Shown: in pieces, positions 44,615 to 54,989 of the stretch | Layout: every line of letters begins with the position of its first letter | Numbering within the stretch: position 1 is the first letter of the stretch | Origin: Brachypterus glaber | Taxonomy: Eukaryota; Arthropoda; Insecta; Coleoptera; Kateretidae | Reading direction: 5' to 3' | Length of the DNA: 64,000 nucleotides | NCBI GenBank assembly: GCA_958510825.1 | Contig: OY294044.1 | Span: 103,640,893 to 103,704,892 of the forward strand | Notes under the pieces: generated by a model | The model's input: only the letters and a program-made list of their open reading frames with translations | The model's database searches: none | Told to the model about the DNA's origin: nothing | Translations under genes and position numbers: made by a program

Positions 44615-45343
44615 CAGGGTGATCCATAACTGGCATGCCAAAATTTAAGAGGTGATTCTAGATCCAAAAATATAAAAAAAGTTCCTATAAAGGTTGGTCC
44701 GGAAATGAGCCCTAAGGGATCTAGGCCCTTTAAAATTGTAATAAAAATAAGGTTTTTAATTAATAACTCGGGTACCGTTTAAGCTAGAGCGGCGAGCTTT
44801 TGCATGTATACTAGTATTAATAAGGGCAATAAGTTTATGTTAATTTATTTTTTTAATTTATCCAGAGGCGTGCCCAGACGGACAAAATATATGAGGCTTA
44901 AAACATTTTTGCCCCAAACTTTTCTATGTGTATGTTTTTTGGATTTGTTGTAAAAAATATAGATTTCTAGAGTAAAAATACATATAAAATATCATATAGT
45001 GTAACACTGTAGGAGCAACCGTTATCAAAAAAAAATGCAATTAAGAGGAAGTAACATTTTGTGCCACCAAAAACGTTACTTTTTAAAAGGCTATTACTCC
45101 TTTAATATTAAATTTAGGTATTTTGGTGTATAATACTTTTTTGCTCAGTTAAATGAAGAATCACCCTGCAGCATTAAAATTTTATTGGTGCTTTTTTTTG
45201 TTCCCCATTCAATACGTCATCTTCGAAGGGCCGTAGCTCTCTTAGGGCTCATTTCCGGACCAACCTTTATAGAAACTTTTTTTCATATTTTTGGATGTAG
45301 AATTACCTCTTAAATTTCGGTACGCGAGTTCTGGAACACCCTG
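44615..45343. mobile_element. Family A MITE, complete, inside the right arm
   Basis: Starts TA|CAGGGTGATCCATAACTGGC and ends GTTCTGGAACACCCTG|TA. The subterminal blocks AAGAGGTGATTCTAG / AATTACCTCTTAA and GGTTGGTCCGGAAATGAGCC / inverse are mirrored. It interrupts the inverted arm, so it inserted after the arm was in place. Confidence 0.9.
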
Positions 45344-45345
45344 TA

Positions 45346-45480
45346 TATACATATATAGTTAATATGTATAGTCAATACTGTTGTGTGTAACAAATTAGTC
45401 GTCAAATGTTTCGATTTAGTGACCCTTATTAAAATTTCCCTCATAATTAGGCAAAATTATTCCGTAAGCCTATGTTTCTG
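45346..45480. repeat. Right arm of the ~8 kb inverted pair, outer part
   Basis: AGTTAATATGTATAGTCAAT, GTTGTGTGTAACAAATTAGT and CGTCAAATGTTTCGATTTAG are the inverse of 37,190-37,310. CGCCGACTACTGATTATAAC a little further right (45,512-45,531) is a same-sense copy of the arm's other end. Confidence 0.8.
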
Positions 45481-45804
45481 TGTTTATTTTCAATGAGTCA
45501 TAACTGAGTTTACGCCGACTACTGATTATAACAATGGACTTTAAGTGCACTAGTGGACAAGAAATTCGGTAAAAAACCGAGTCGAATTTCTAGAAAAATT
45601 CAAGTATAACAATAGTAAACGTGCGAAAACATGGTGTGGCCTCTTCGATTGATAAGCGCCCGGTACAACGCGACCTTGAGTTCAACCTGTGCACAGTTGT
45701 ATTGGTCCGACCGGAATAACGCGGCGCGCTTAAGTACTACTCTTTACTGGCCTTAAATATAATCTATATTATAACCTAATAGTATAACCTACAAGTATAG
45801 TATA
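45481..45804. other. Spacer with a GC-richer patch
   Basis: 45,640-45,740 is clearly GC-richer than its surroundings (CGATTGATAAGCGCCCGG, AACGCGGCGCGC). No frame or motif identifies it. Confidence 0.35.
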
Positions 45805-46435
45805 TTAGGGTGCACCATATTTTTTTATTATCTTAAAATTCTGAAAATATGAGAGTGATCAAACTTCTTTAAGGGTCCTTATTGGGTCCCTAAAATTCGT
45901 TAAATAAATCGTAAAAAATTGTTTAAAATTGTCTGTAAGTTTTGTATAGGTAAAAAACTTAATGTGCAAAATTCAAAAAAGTCCAAAGTTGCCTTTAACA
46001 CTAAAATTTACGAATTTCTACCATAAATGTGAGTTTGACTTATAAACATTTTAAAAATGTATCTGATATCAGACGGTCTGAATTTATATTTATTTAATGC
46101 ATTCTAATATTTATTCATTATATTAAAATGATTTAACTTAAACAAAATAATTTAGTTTTTACTAGTTAATATAATGAAAAGTTATTAGAATTATTTATAA
46201 AAATAAATTCAGTCTAGTTTAATACATTTTTGAGATATTTGTTTACTGTTTGACTCAAGCACTTTAAATTTTTCATATAAAAAAATTACAATTTTCAATG
46301 ATTTTTTACGATTTATAGTAATTTTACTAATATTAGCACTCTTAGAGCAGTTTATCACTGTCAAATTTTAAGAATTTTCTAGTTCTACCTAAATGAAAAT
46401 TTTAAGATAATAAAAAAAATATACTTCCACCCTAA
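45805..46435. mobile_element. 631-bp hairpin MITE, TA-flanked
   Basis: TTAGGGTG...CACCCTAA inverted ends with TA on both sides. ATTATCTTAAAATT and AATTTTAAGATAAT are the next mirrored blocks, and further pairs (CGGTCTGAATTTA / TAAATTCAGTCTAG) continue to a centre near 46,120. Confidence 0.8.
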
Positions 46436-46442
46436 TAGTGTA

Positions 46443-47043
46443 CAGCGTGATTCAGAAATAAGTTACAAAATTTTAAGGGGTGATTCTAGGTCCAAAAATA
46501 TGAAAAAAAGTTCTTATAAAGGTTGGTCCGGAAACGAGCCCTAAGGGAGCTACGACCCTCCTAAGGGTACATCTGAAAAGTAGTTTTTATTTAATATCTC
46601 TGGAGCCCTATAAACCACACTAACTAGTTTTGGCAAATACCTTAACATAGATAAAGGTTATCATTTTATGTAATTTTTATTTGGTAATTTTAAACAGGGG
46701 CGTGCACAATGGTGAAGTGATTAATATTTTATTGAGAAAATGTCAAAAAAAATACAGATAGAAAAGTTTGGCAAAAAGGTGACATCGCCCCCTATTTTGC
46801 ACGTCCCTGGTTAATATTACCAAATTAAAATTACATAAAATGGTAACCTTTATCAATGTTAAGGCATGTGCAAAAACTCGTTACTGTGATTTATAGGGTT
46901 CCAGAGATATTAAATAAAAACTACTTCTCAGATGTACCGTTAGGAGGATTATTTCCGGAGCAACCTTTATAAGAACTTTATTCACATTTTTGGACCTAGA
47001 ATCGCTCCCTTAAAATTTTGTAACTTATTTCTGAATTACCCTG
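46443..47043. mobile_element. Family A MITE, variant copy
   Basis: TA|CAGCGTGATTCAGAAATAAG and CTTATTTCTGAATTACCCTG|TA are inverted ends. GGTTGGTCCGGAAACGAGCC and CTACGACCCTCC subterminal blocks tie it to the 44,615 copy. The arms are mirrored through AATATCTCTGGA(G/A)CCCTATAA. Confidence 0.88.
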
Positions 47044-47097
47044 TATGTTGAGGGCAGTTACTACTGTAGTTACAGCCCAAAATTCAAAAAATATTTT

Positions 47098-47135
47098 GTA
47101 AACCATTTCCTGCCACGGGCAAGTTGCCCGTAACG
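47098..47135. mobile_element. Possible second piggyBac-like terminus
   Basis: AAACCATTTCCTGCC is followed by the palindromic ACGGGCAAGTTGCCCGT (47,117-47,133). The layout parallels 3058-3096, although TTAA itself is not intact here. No partner end is seen. Confidence 0.25.
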
Positions 47136-47904
47136 CTTCTCGTCGCTTACTTAACTGCAGACGCGTGCGGCAAAGTAGATCTTTTCGGACTTTTTTATTT
47201 TAATTAGGAACGTTTTCGTGAGAATTTCAATAGTTATTTTATTAACTAGTGTATTAAGTAGCATTTTATCCACGCAAAGAATATCACTTAATACACGAGT
47301 TGAGAATTTAATTTTCTCCAACACTTTTTATTTTTAAATAAAAATCTATAATTTTGCGAAAAATTATGTCAAAAATATTAAGATTAAGTTTTCTCAATAC
47401 TAAAATAATAGGTAGCCATGGCCTAAGTATGCCTATTAAAAATAAACAATTGCTAGTTTTACATTTCTTACAAACGTCAAAATGGACACGGTGATGAATA
47501 TTTAATAAAAACAGTATTTTATTCAACAACTAAAGAATAATTTGGAGTTTTCTTTAATTTTTTTTGGTTTAGTTAACGTGCTTTTATTTATAGAATAGTT
47601 ATAATACTTAATTAATAGGGTATGTAACTAATTTTGGGTGAGATCAAAAGCTGTACGTAAAAGAGTGGGTGAAAAAGTTTTTAGTCACTAGTGTAAAAAA
47701 ACTCACTTTTGACATTTAAAATAGTGCTCAAAACAAGTGTTTCTGTGAAGGTGTTGGATAAAATATATTTTATTTAAAATTTAGGAACCCGCACACTTTA
47801 TATGAAAAATGGTCTTTGGAGAAATGGCTAAAATTTTAGTTGTTGCACTCCTTGACCTTTTTAACAAAAAGCTCTGCGGGAATCACATTTTTACATTTAC
47901 ATTT
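47136..47904. other. Non-coding spacer
   Basis: Two AT-rich open frames (47,308-47,529 minus and 47,809-48,000 plus) show no family resemblance; the second runs into the SINE. Nothing else is recognisable. Confidence 0.4.
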
Positions 47905-48164
47905 TACATTTTGTTTAACCTCGTAATTTTCTCCTTAATTAAACATCCCCTAAGTCGAGGACTTGTGTGGGCTAGTAGTAGAGGGAACCACCGGCTTTAA
48001 TTGACCAATTTATAGGGAGTGTCCGCTTCACTTACGCCTTCGCCAAATTTCAATTATTAATTAACTGAAAAAGGCAAATCGGCGCCGGTGAGAATCAAAC
48101 TCACGCTATTTGGGTATTAAATTCGTCAAGTACGACGCGGTAGTCCACTACACCAATCCTCCCA
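47905..48164 (-). mobile_element. tRNA-derived SINE, copy 3
   Basis: Minus strand. Box A TGGTGTAGTGG (48,145-48,155) is intact; box B is GAGTTTGATTCTC (48,090-48,102), with a C-to-T change at the invariant TTCGA. The body and AAATGT-type tail match copy 2, including the CTACCGCGTCGTACTTGACG head. Confidence 0.9.
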
Positions 48165-48844
48165 TTTGATAAAGTTTTTTTGTTTGAGAAATTTTGAGTT
48201 TTAAAATTTTAAACTGTTCACGGATCACAAAATACAATTTTTTTTTCAGTTTTCGTAATACGTGTGCAAGACGGTCTTGCCAAGACCCTTTAATCTTTAC
48301 ATGTATAATTAACTATTATTTCGGATTCTACTGAACTTAATTATAATGAGCAGTGTAACTAGTAAATAAGGTTTTATTTTTATCTAAAGATTACAGAAGA
48401 TATCATAATTTAAATGTTTAGTACGTAAATTATATGTAAATAAAAACATGATACTAATTTATTTTTTAATTTTTTTATATCTGGTTATTTTAAGTAACTA
48501 ATTATTTAAATTTCAAAAAATAACTACACGTCTTATTAATTGATAATAATAACAATAATAATTATTTATAGCAATATTATTTATTTGTTTTTTATTTAAA
48601 TATGTAAAAATTAATATTTGAGACGTACAGTCCGCGCGCCATAAGAATGGTACGGAGTAAGCCAAAACGAATTGTTTGCATACACGCCCCTTAGCAACGG
48701 CGCGTTTTGCTTAGCAACATGTTGCTGCAGTTGCTTTTTGTAATAAAGCCGTTCACTCCGTTTACAATGTCGTGCGCAATCTCGTCATTAAAATTATCGT
48801 CGCTGTCCCACTCTTATCGCGCGCGGGTTCTACATAACAACTAT
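48165..48844. other. Spacer with a CpG-rich patch
   Basis: The left part is AT-rich. At 48,625-48,840 CpG is frequent (GTCCGCGCGCC, GCAACGGCGCG, TATCGCGCGCGGG). GGTACGGAGTAA and TTCACTCCGTTTAC are roughly inverse, so this may be the hairpin of another element rather than a promoter. Confidence 0.35.
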
Positions 48845-49380
48845 TGGCTTAAATAGTATATTAAAGTACTAGTTTCATAACGTACATTTTTAGTGCACAA
48901 GTACAAGTTTAGAAAACTAGCAGCTTGCGGCGAGTTTTCTAAAGTACTAGTGCACTAAAAACGTGTTATGAAACGAGTGCTTTATACAATTTTTTATATT
49001 TGCTCTAAAATTTAAAAAAAACTTTATATTGACTGATTTAGGGATTTTTGTTTCGGGTTGGCATTACAGTTTTCGCCATGTTTAAAATTCTAAGAACAAA
49101 TGAAATTTTGGTATATTTTACAGTCATGTCTTCTCTTTTTCACTGCAAATAACCAAGCCACAATTTTAACACGGTAAAAAATAACCTAACCACAAAATGT
49201 TGTAGAAAATTAAACTTTAAATCAAGGTTGACATTTGTATGGAAAACGTCAAGCGATAGGTTTTTGTTGTTGCCAACCCAAAAGAAATAAAGTACAGACC
49301 TCTTATGGGCCTATAAGAACACTCAAAATGCATGTGATTATGAGCTTATAAGAGTCGCAAAATAGAAAAAGTAAGTGAAG
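48845..49380 (-). repeat. Inverted copy of the 479-bp repeat
   Basis: AGTTTCATAACGTAC, ACGTGTTATGAAACGAGTGC, ACTGATTTAGGGATTTTTG, CAAGCCACAATTTTAACACG and ACAGACCTCTTATGGGCC are the inverse of blocks in the array at 54,990-56,480. A GTTTTCTAAAGTACTAGTGC stretch is shared with the end of the last unit (56,390-56,430). Confidence 0.88.
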
Positions 49381-50565
49381 GGAATTTTCGGATAAAAAAA
49401 GCCTTACAAATGTCAAAAATTGTATTTTAACCAATTAAAAACCAAACGAAAAACTTTTTAGAGTTTTTTTTTATTCGAAAGAAGCCTTAAGAAGCTAAGT
49501 ACGAGCTATAGACACTGATTAAAGGGTTGCCAACTAAATAACTAGCAGTATCGCCAGCGGAATTTAATCAAGCAGTTTAATGAGAATTTAAAGTAATTAC
49601 ATATTACCTGAATATGGAATAAGCGGCTAGATTGTTAATTATAAAACAAGCCGTTATCGCTTTTTCTAGCCTTCCTATTAAGTTTACTTCCGTATAGTTT
49701 AAATAACTGTGATCGAGATCCATTCTCATATTGGAGTTTTGATAAATCAAAATTAAAAAATCATTATGTCTACTCCAAAGTTTTTTATTGAAGCATTTTA
49801 TTTATAAAAAATAGCTGCAATTGTTTCAACCCTTGAATTTAGGGTCATCTTCAGGCTAGAAGTACAAAAACATGTAAGGAAATTACCTAATTACAAACTG
49901 GTTAAGCTTACCTAAAATAGTCAAAAAATTTAAAAACAAACAACACGGACTACATTATAAACATACACATAGCTTACTGATAAAAATTTTTAAAAATAAG
50001 TTTAGGTACAGACATCTATTGGACATTTAAATAAATTACTTAAAATTTGTTAAAATAATAAAAAGACTTTTAGTATTGATATCTACAGATAAGAGAAATT
50101 GATTAATTTTTATAATTCGATTTCATTCTTAAACTGGGGTTTGCTGAATATTCTACCATGCACCCAGAAAAATTAGACAAATATAAGTGATAAGAAATAG
50201 AATAATGGTTAATACATAGTACTACCCAAGTAGCACAAGTAGCTATAAAGTCTCTCTCACTACGTCATCGTTGTCAAATTAAAGCCAGCTTGGCTGTAAC
50301 AGCTTTCTATAAACGAGATGTGCAGCGGTTGTAGCGATAGAATTTCGCCAATTTAGGAGAGTCAGTACATAGTTGCAGTGTGGATACACAGAAGCTGGAA
50401 TGTCCCTTTAAGAAACGTCCTAAAGATAGACTACAGCTATATTCTGTATTTTCTTGCTGTCAACATAAAACGATAGAAATATCTAAAAGTTTTTATAAAA
50501 AGTTAAGGAATTTAATAATATGATATTGTCATAAACTTTACTCTGTTCTGGAAATATCTTTCTTA
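49381..50565. other. Non-coding with a Penelope-like end
   Basis: Apart from the hammerhead-like motif at 49,813-49,858, the sequence is AT-rich. ACTACCCAAGTAGCACAAGT at 50,221-50,240 starts a stretch of average composition to about 50,460 that I cannot identify. Confidence 0.35.
49813..49858 (-). ncRNA. Second hammerhead-like motif, Penelope-type terminus
   Basis: Minus strand: CTGAAGA, TG, stem ACCCT...AGGGT, then GAAACAATTG with an AATT palindrome. It has the same order as the motif at 24,069-24,113 but a different stem sequence, so a different Penelope-like lineage. No RT frame remains nearby, so this is a solo terminal piece. Confidence 0.4.
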
Positions 50566-50567
50566 GT

Positions 50568-50699
50568 GACACTTGCACCAATGATGGTTTAACTTTAAAC
50601 TTGGATTAAGTTGACGGCTGACCAATCAGAATGCAACATTTCTAACTTAAACTCGGTTTAGTTGAGATAATCCCAGACCAAAATTTGGTGCAAGTGGCC
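50568..50699. mobile_element. 132-bp hairpin MITE
   Basis: CACTTGCACCAA and TTGGTGCAAGTGG are inverted ends. TTTAACTTTAAACTTGG and the roughly inverse CTTAAACTCGGTTTA continue the fold. No clear target duplication. Confidence 0.7.
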
Positions 50700-50831
50700 C
50701 TTAGATAAAATAACAATATATTATTTATTGTGATAACAAATAGACTTTTATAAATTGTTTGACAAATAATTATAGTGCGAATAAGATATTATTGTAAAAA
50801 GTGATGACAAAAACTTGTTATAAGTCACGGG

Positions 50832-52043
50832 TAGTGTTGCCGCCTAAGGCCTATCGTCTCGCTATCGTCTCGTTATCGTTGGACAGAACGATAGCGAGAG
50901 GTGAAAAAATATCGTATCGTTGTAACGATAACGAGAGGCCTCTCGCCCGTAACGAGATCGACGCGAGAGCGATAACTATCGTACAGTCAGAGACTGTCGA
51001 ATGTTGAAGCCACCTAAAATCAGATAAAAATATTTGACACAAACGTCATTATTTAATTTTTGAATTTAATTATTTTTAAAATGCAAATATATTCTTTAGT
51101 ATGCATTATGCATCATACATTAGCACATTATACAAGGCTTTTATCTTTTAAAATCATATCGCAGGCAGGAACCGCTTCAACATTGTCCTATTTTTACAGC
51201 AGATACAAAAATATGAACTCCTGGCAGATGCACTAAGTACCTAACTAAGACTATAGTAAGTACGGTAGTATTTGACTAATACGAGGGGTAATTTAAAAGA
51301 AGGCAAACATTCCAGATCTGGTGTTTGTAGGATTTGAGTGCTAATCATCAATTTTAACTGAAAGGTCGAGAAAAATCAAAATAATCAAAAAAATATGTTT
51401 GTCGGTTTGTCTTAAGACTTAAGAAAGCTTTGCATAAAGAAATGTTTAATTTTTCTTCTATGACATTACTTTCTTTATGATAAAGTAAACATGGGAAAGC
51501 AAAATATATAAACACTGTTAAAATTGATGTTTAGCACTCAAATCCTACAAACACCAGATCTGAAACTTTTGCCCTCTTTTAAATTACCCCTCGTATTAGT
51601 CAAATACTACCGTACTTACTATAGTCCTAGTTAGGTACTTAGTGCATCTGCCAGGAGTTCCTGTTTTTGTATCTGCTATAAAAATAGGATAATGTTGAAG
51701 AGGTTCCTGCCTTGGATACGATTTTAAAAGATAAAAGCCTTTTATTATGTGCTAATGTATGATGCATAATGCCTATTAAAGAATATATTTGCATTATTAA
51801 ATTCAAAAATTAAATAATGACGTTTGTGTCAAATTCCTTTAACAAATATTAGATGGCTGAAATATTCAACTTTTACGCTGGAACGATAAGTATCGTTATC
51901 GCGAGAGGTAGGCGAGAGGTAGGCGATAACGAGAGGCCTCTCGTTATCGTTTGTGCGAGACGATAATTTTTGAACTATCACATCGTAGTTGCGATACGAG
52001 AGGTATTTATTGGCGATAACTATCGCTTTAGGCGGCAACACTA
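50832..52043. mobile_element. hAT-type MITE with GTCACGGG duplication
   Basis: The ends TAGTGTTGCCGCCTAA and (inverse) TAGTGTTGCCGCCTAAAG match. The 8-mer GTCACGGG flanks both sides (50,824-50,831 and 52,044-52,051). TAGTGTTGCC is close to the CAGTGxTGCC ends common in hAT elements. Both subterminal zones hold dense CGATAACGAGAGG and CTCTCG repeats, and the centre (51,033-51,833) is a separate ~800-bp palindrome. Frames at 50,801, 50,851 and 51,829 translate the subterminal repeats and are not genes. Confidence 0.92.
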
Positions 52044-52051
52044 GTCACGGG

Positions 52052-52554
52052 TCCCAGCAATAGTGAAGATTAATTAAAATAAATTAATGTAAATAAACTT
52101 TTTTTTTATTTTAATTTTGTTATTATTTTACTATATCGACTGTCCAAAAACTTTCTATAAATAAATGTTATTTACAGGATATTATGTTTTTAACAGTAAA
52201 AGAGTTTCATAAGTTATGATTTTTTTTAGATTTTCATCTTTTTTGCTTTCCTATTTTGAAATTTTTCAAAATTTTGCATTGTATTCGTGCAAAAATTTTC
52301 ACGAATTTTGCGTATTTTTGCGTTTCACGATGTCAATATAAATCAATTTCAAGCAAAAAAAAATTTCATTCGGTCGGTCGGTCGGTCGATCGGTCTGTCC
52401 GGGCACGATGACTTAAGAACGCTTTAGCTAGAGACTTGGAATTTGAAGTACAGGTATGTTACCAAAAGTTCGGGATGGTTTTTGGTGAACATTGGGGTGT
52501 GGCAAGGGGGGCAAATGGGAAAAATTACATTTTTTTAGAAAAATTTAAAAATTT
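52052..52554. other. Non-coding with a CGGT microsatellite
   Basis: CGGTCGGTCGGTCGGTCGAT at 52,372-52,391 continues to CTGTCCGGG. The frame at 52,436-52,621 runs from here into the array and is not called. Confidence 0.5.
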
Positions 52555-53090
52555 CTATATAGGGGTTGCTAAAATTGAATCTGATAATAATTTGTTCCTA
52601 ACTACACCCCCGAGGGGGTGAGGGGATAAATATTTTTAAATATTTTCAATATTTTCGTCAAAATTAGTATATAGGGGTTTTTGGGGTTGGCGAATATGAA
52701 TCTGATAATATTTTTTTCTAATTTTACCCCCTGAGAGGTGGGGGTAGTTTTCGTTTGGACCTTTATATTGGGGTTTTCGAGGTTGCTGAAAGTGAATCTG
52801 ATAATAAAAAAATTCTAAATCCACCCCTGAGGGGTGGGGGTAGTTTTCGTGAAAATTGGTGTATTGGGGGTTTTGAGGTTGCTGAAAGTGAATCTGATTA
52901 TAACAAAATTCTAACTCCACCCCCAAAGGGGCGGGGGGTAGTTTTCGTGACAATTGGTTTATTGGGGTTTTTCAGGTTGCTGAAAGAGAATCTGATAATA
53001 AAAAAGTTCTAACTGCACCCCTAAGAGGCGGGGGGTAGTTTTCGTGAAAATTGTTATATTTTTAAGGTTGCTAAAAGTATATCTAATAAT
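52555..53090 (+). repeat. ~96-bp GC-richer tandem array, about 5 units
   Basis: Core GGTTGCTGAAAGTGAATCTG begins near 52,781, 52,877 and 52,975, with diverged units near 52,565, 52,690 and 53,066. Each is followed by a CCACCCCTGAGGGGTGGGGG hairpin and GTAGTTTTCGTGAAAATTGG. The hairpin in every unit pairs with itself, with compensatory changes (CCCCAAAGGGG, CCCCTAAGAGG). Frames on both strands (52,636-52,953 and 52,755-53,012) are repeat translations. Confidence 0.9.
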
Positions 53091-53432
53091 AAAAAATCTA
53101 TTTTACGCACGGAGGTGTAACATTGGAAAGCTCTTTTACTGGGCAGTGTATTTTTACTAAGAAAAGCAAAAAAAATGGCGAATGTTAAGTGTTGAGAACA
53201 GGTTAATAAAAAATCCTAAATACAGCAAATTAAATTACCGAAATAAAGCTAAACGCTGGTTTAAAATGCGAGGTACAGCCAATTTAAGCTATAAAATCTA
53301 AGCGTGTTACTTGAGCAAGGTTTGAATTTGAAATGTAATTGAAATCTAAATTTCAAACTAAAACAAGGCGGACAATGTTTTCACAAGGTGCTTGCAACGT
53401 TTCATCTAATTATAATTTATTATTATTAGGTA
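53091..53432. other. Non-coding spacer
   Basis: CAAGGTGCTTGCAACGTTTC at 53,385-53,404 resembles the dispersed block seen at 1302 and (inverted) at 3757. Nothing else is seen. Confidence 0.4.
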
Positions 53433-54839
53433 TCGGATTTTAGCGAGTCGTGACGTCAAAATGCATAACCGGGTACAATAAGTTAACAAATTCATATTAA
53501 TTTTATAAAAATGTCAAACTACTACATTGCCAAAGAAAATTATATAAATATTATGAAAATCCCGTAACGTTTTATTTAAGTAAAAGAAAATAAACAAAAA
53601 TAACTTTTCTAAAAATTACGATTTAGTTGTGCTCTTTAATAATCCAAATTTAATTTCATAGTATTGTGACATAGTGGTTGGGTATTACTTTTAAAGTTTA
53701 AAAAAAATCTCCCTGGCCAATCGTTTTTTATTCGCAATAAAAGGTCACGTGACGTTTATAAGTTGTGATTAAAATTAATTTTGTACCTTTTTACTTACTT
53801 TAAATATTAAATAGTCCTTGCTCCTCATCTCCTTTATAGGTTTTTGTATTCACATGTCTTAAAATATTAGTTTTTCTTTCCCAGGTTAAGTCTTTTTTTT
53901 AAAAAATATGCAGCATAAAATATTGCCGTCGAACTCTAGTTCTGGATAATCTTCAATCCATGATTTAACCTTAATAAGTAATGGTTTTACGAACATGTTA
54001 TTAAGGGATTTAACTAATAAAATGAACGGTGACAAATGAATATTAGATTAGGTCCAATAGGTATATTAAAAACAAAAAGTTAGAGCAAAAAAAGAAATTA
54101 ATTCGCACTGTTAAGAAAAGTCAAAGGAAATGACTCAATTTACTTGCAATAAAAACCTTGTGTCCGCATGCGCGCGATTCTAACCAATAAAATAACGTAC
54201 ATGGTACACGCTTGATCTTACATCTCACTTATTTCGTCGCACGCATACGGAAACAAATATAGAGCATTTAGATCTCTGCAGAGTATATGTATGTCTACAA
54301 CGAGTTCAAATAGATTTCACCTTCCAGTCAACTCTTTACAAATTATAATAAAACACAACAAGATTTCGTCGGTAGTTTGTTTTTTCTACAAATCCTATAT
54401 GTTTTAGTTGTATAATTTTGTATTTTATTTATATTTTATTTATAATATGAAAACCAAAAGATTTGAGTAAAAATAATAATTTCGAAGAAATGTTTAAAAA
54501 CATTTTTCACAAGTTATAAACGTCACGTGAGCTGTTATTGCGAATAGAAAACGATTGGCCAGGCAGATTTTTTTTAACTTGATAAAATTGATACCCAGGC
54601 ACCATGTTACAATATTATTAAATAAAATTTGTATTATTTAAAAGTCCAACTAAATCATAATTTTCGGATCTGTTATGTTTTTTTAAATTTTCTTTTACTT
54701 ATATAAAAACGTTAGGGATTTTTTTTAATATTTATATACTTTTCTTTGTAAATGTAGTAGTTTGATAATTTTTGTAAAATTATTATTAATTTCTTGTACC
54801 CGGCTATGGATTTTGACGTCATGACTCGGTAAAATCCGA
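53433..54839. mobile_element. ~1.4 kb hairpin element
   Basis: TCGGATTTTAGCGAGTC and GACTCGGTAAAATCCGA are inverted ends. TGACGTCAAAAT, TGTCAAACTACTACATT, CGATTTAGTTG and GGTCACGTGACGTTTATAAG have mirrored partners up to a centre near 54,135. The central part (54,165-54,250) is CpG-richer. No frame is supported. Confidence 0.8.
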
Positions 54840-54989
54840 TCTTTAATTATTATAAACAGGAATTTGAACAAGCTTCTTTACACATTGTGCAATTAAAAAA
54901 ATGTAAAAAATTTAAATAATTGTGTAGTTAAATGCGGATGAATGTGGAATGTGCATTAACTCTGTCAATAATAAAAAATATTTACACTT
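54840..54989. other. Short AT-rich spacer
   Basis: Nothing recognisable. Confidence 0.4.

Noticed and set aside
50801..51042. Arg-rich frames on both strands
   Set aside because: They translate the CGATAACGAGAGG-type subterminal repeats of the hAT MITE.
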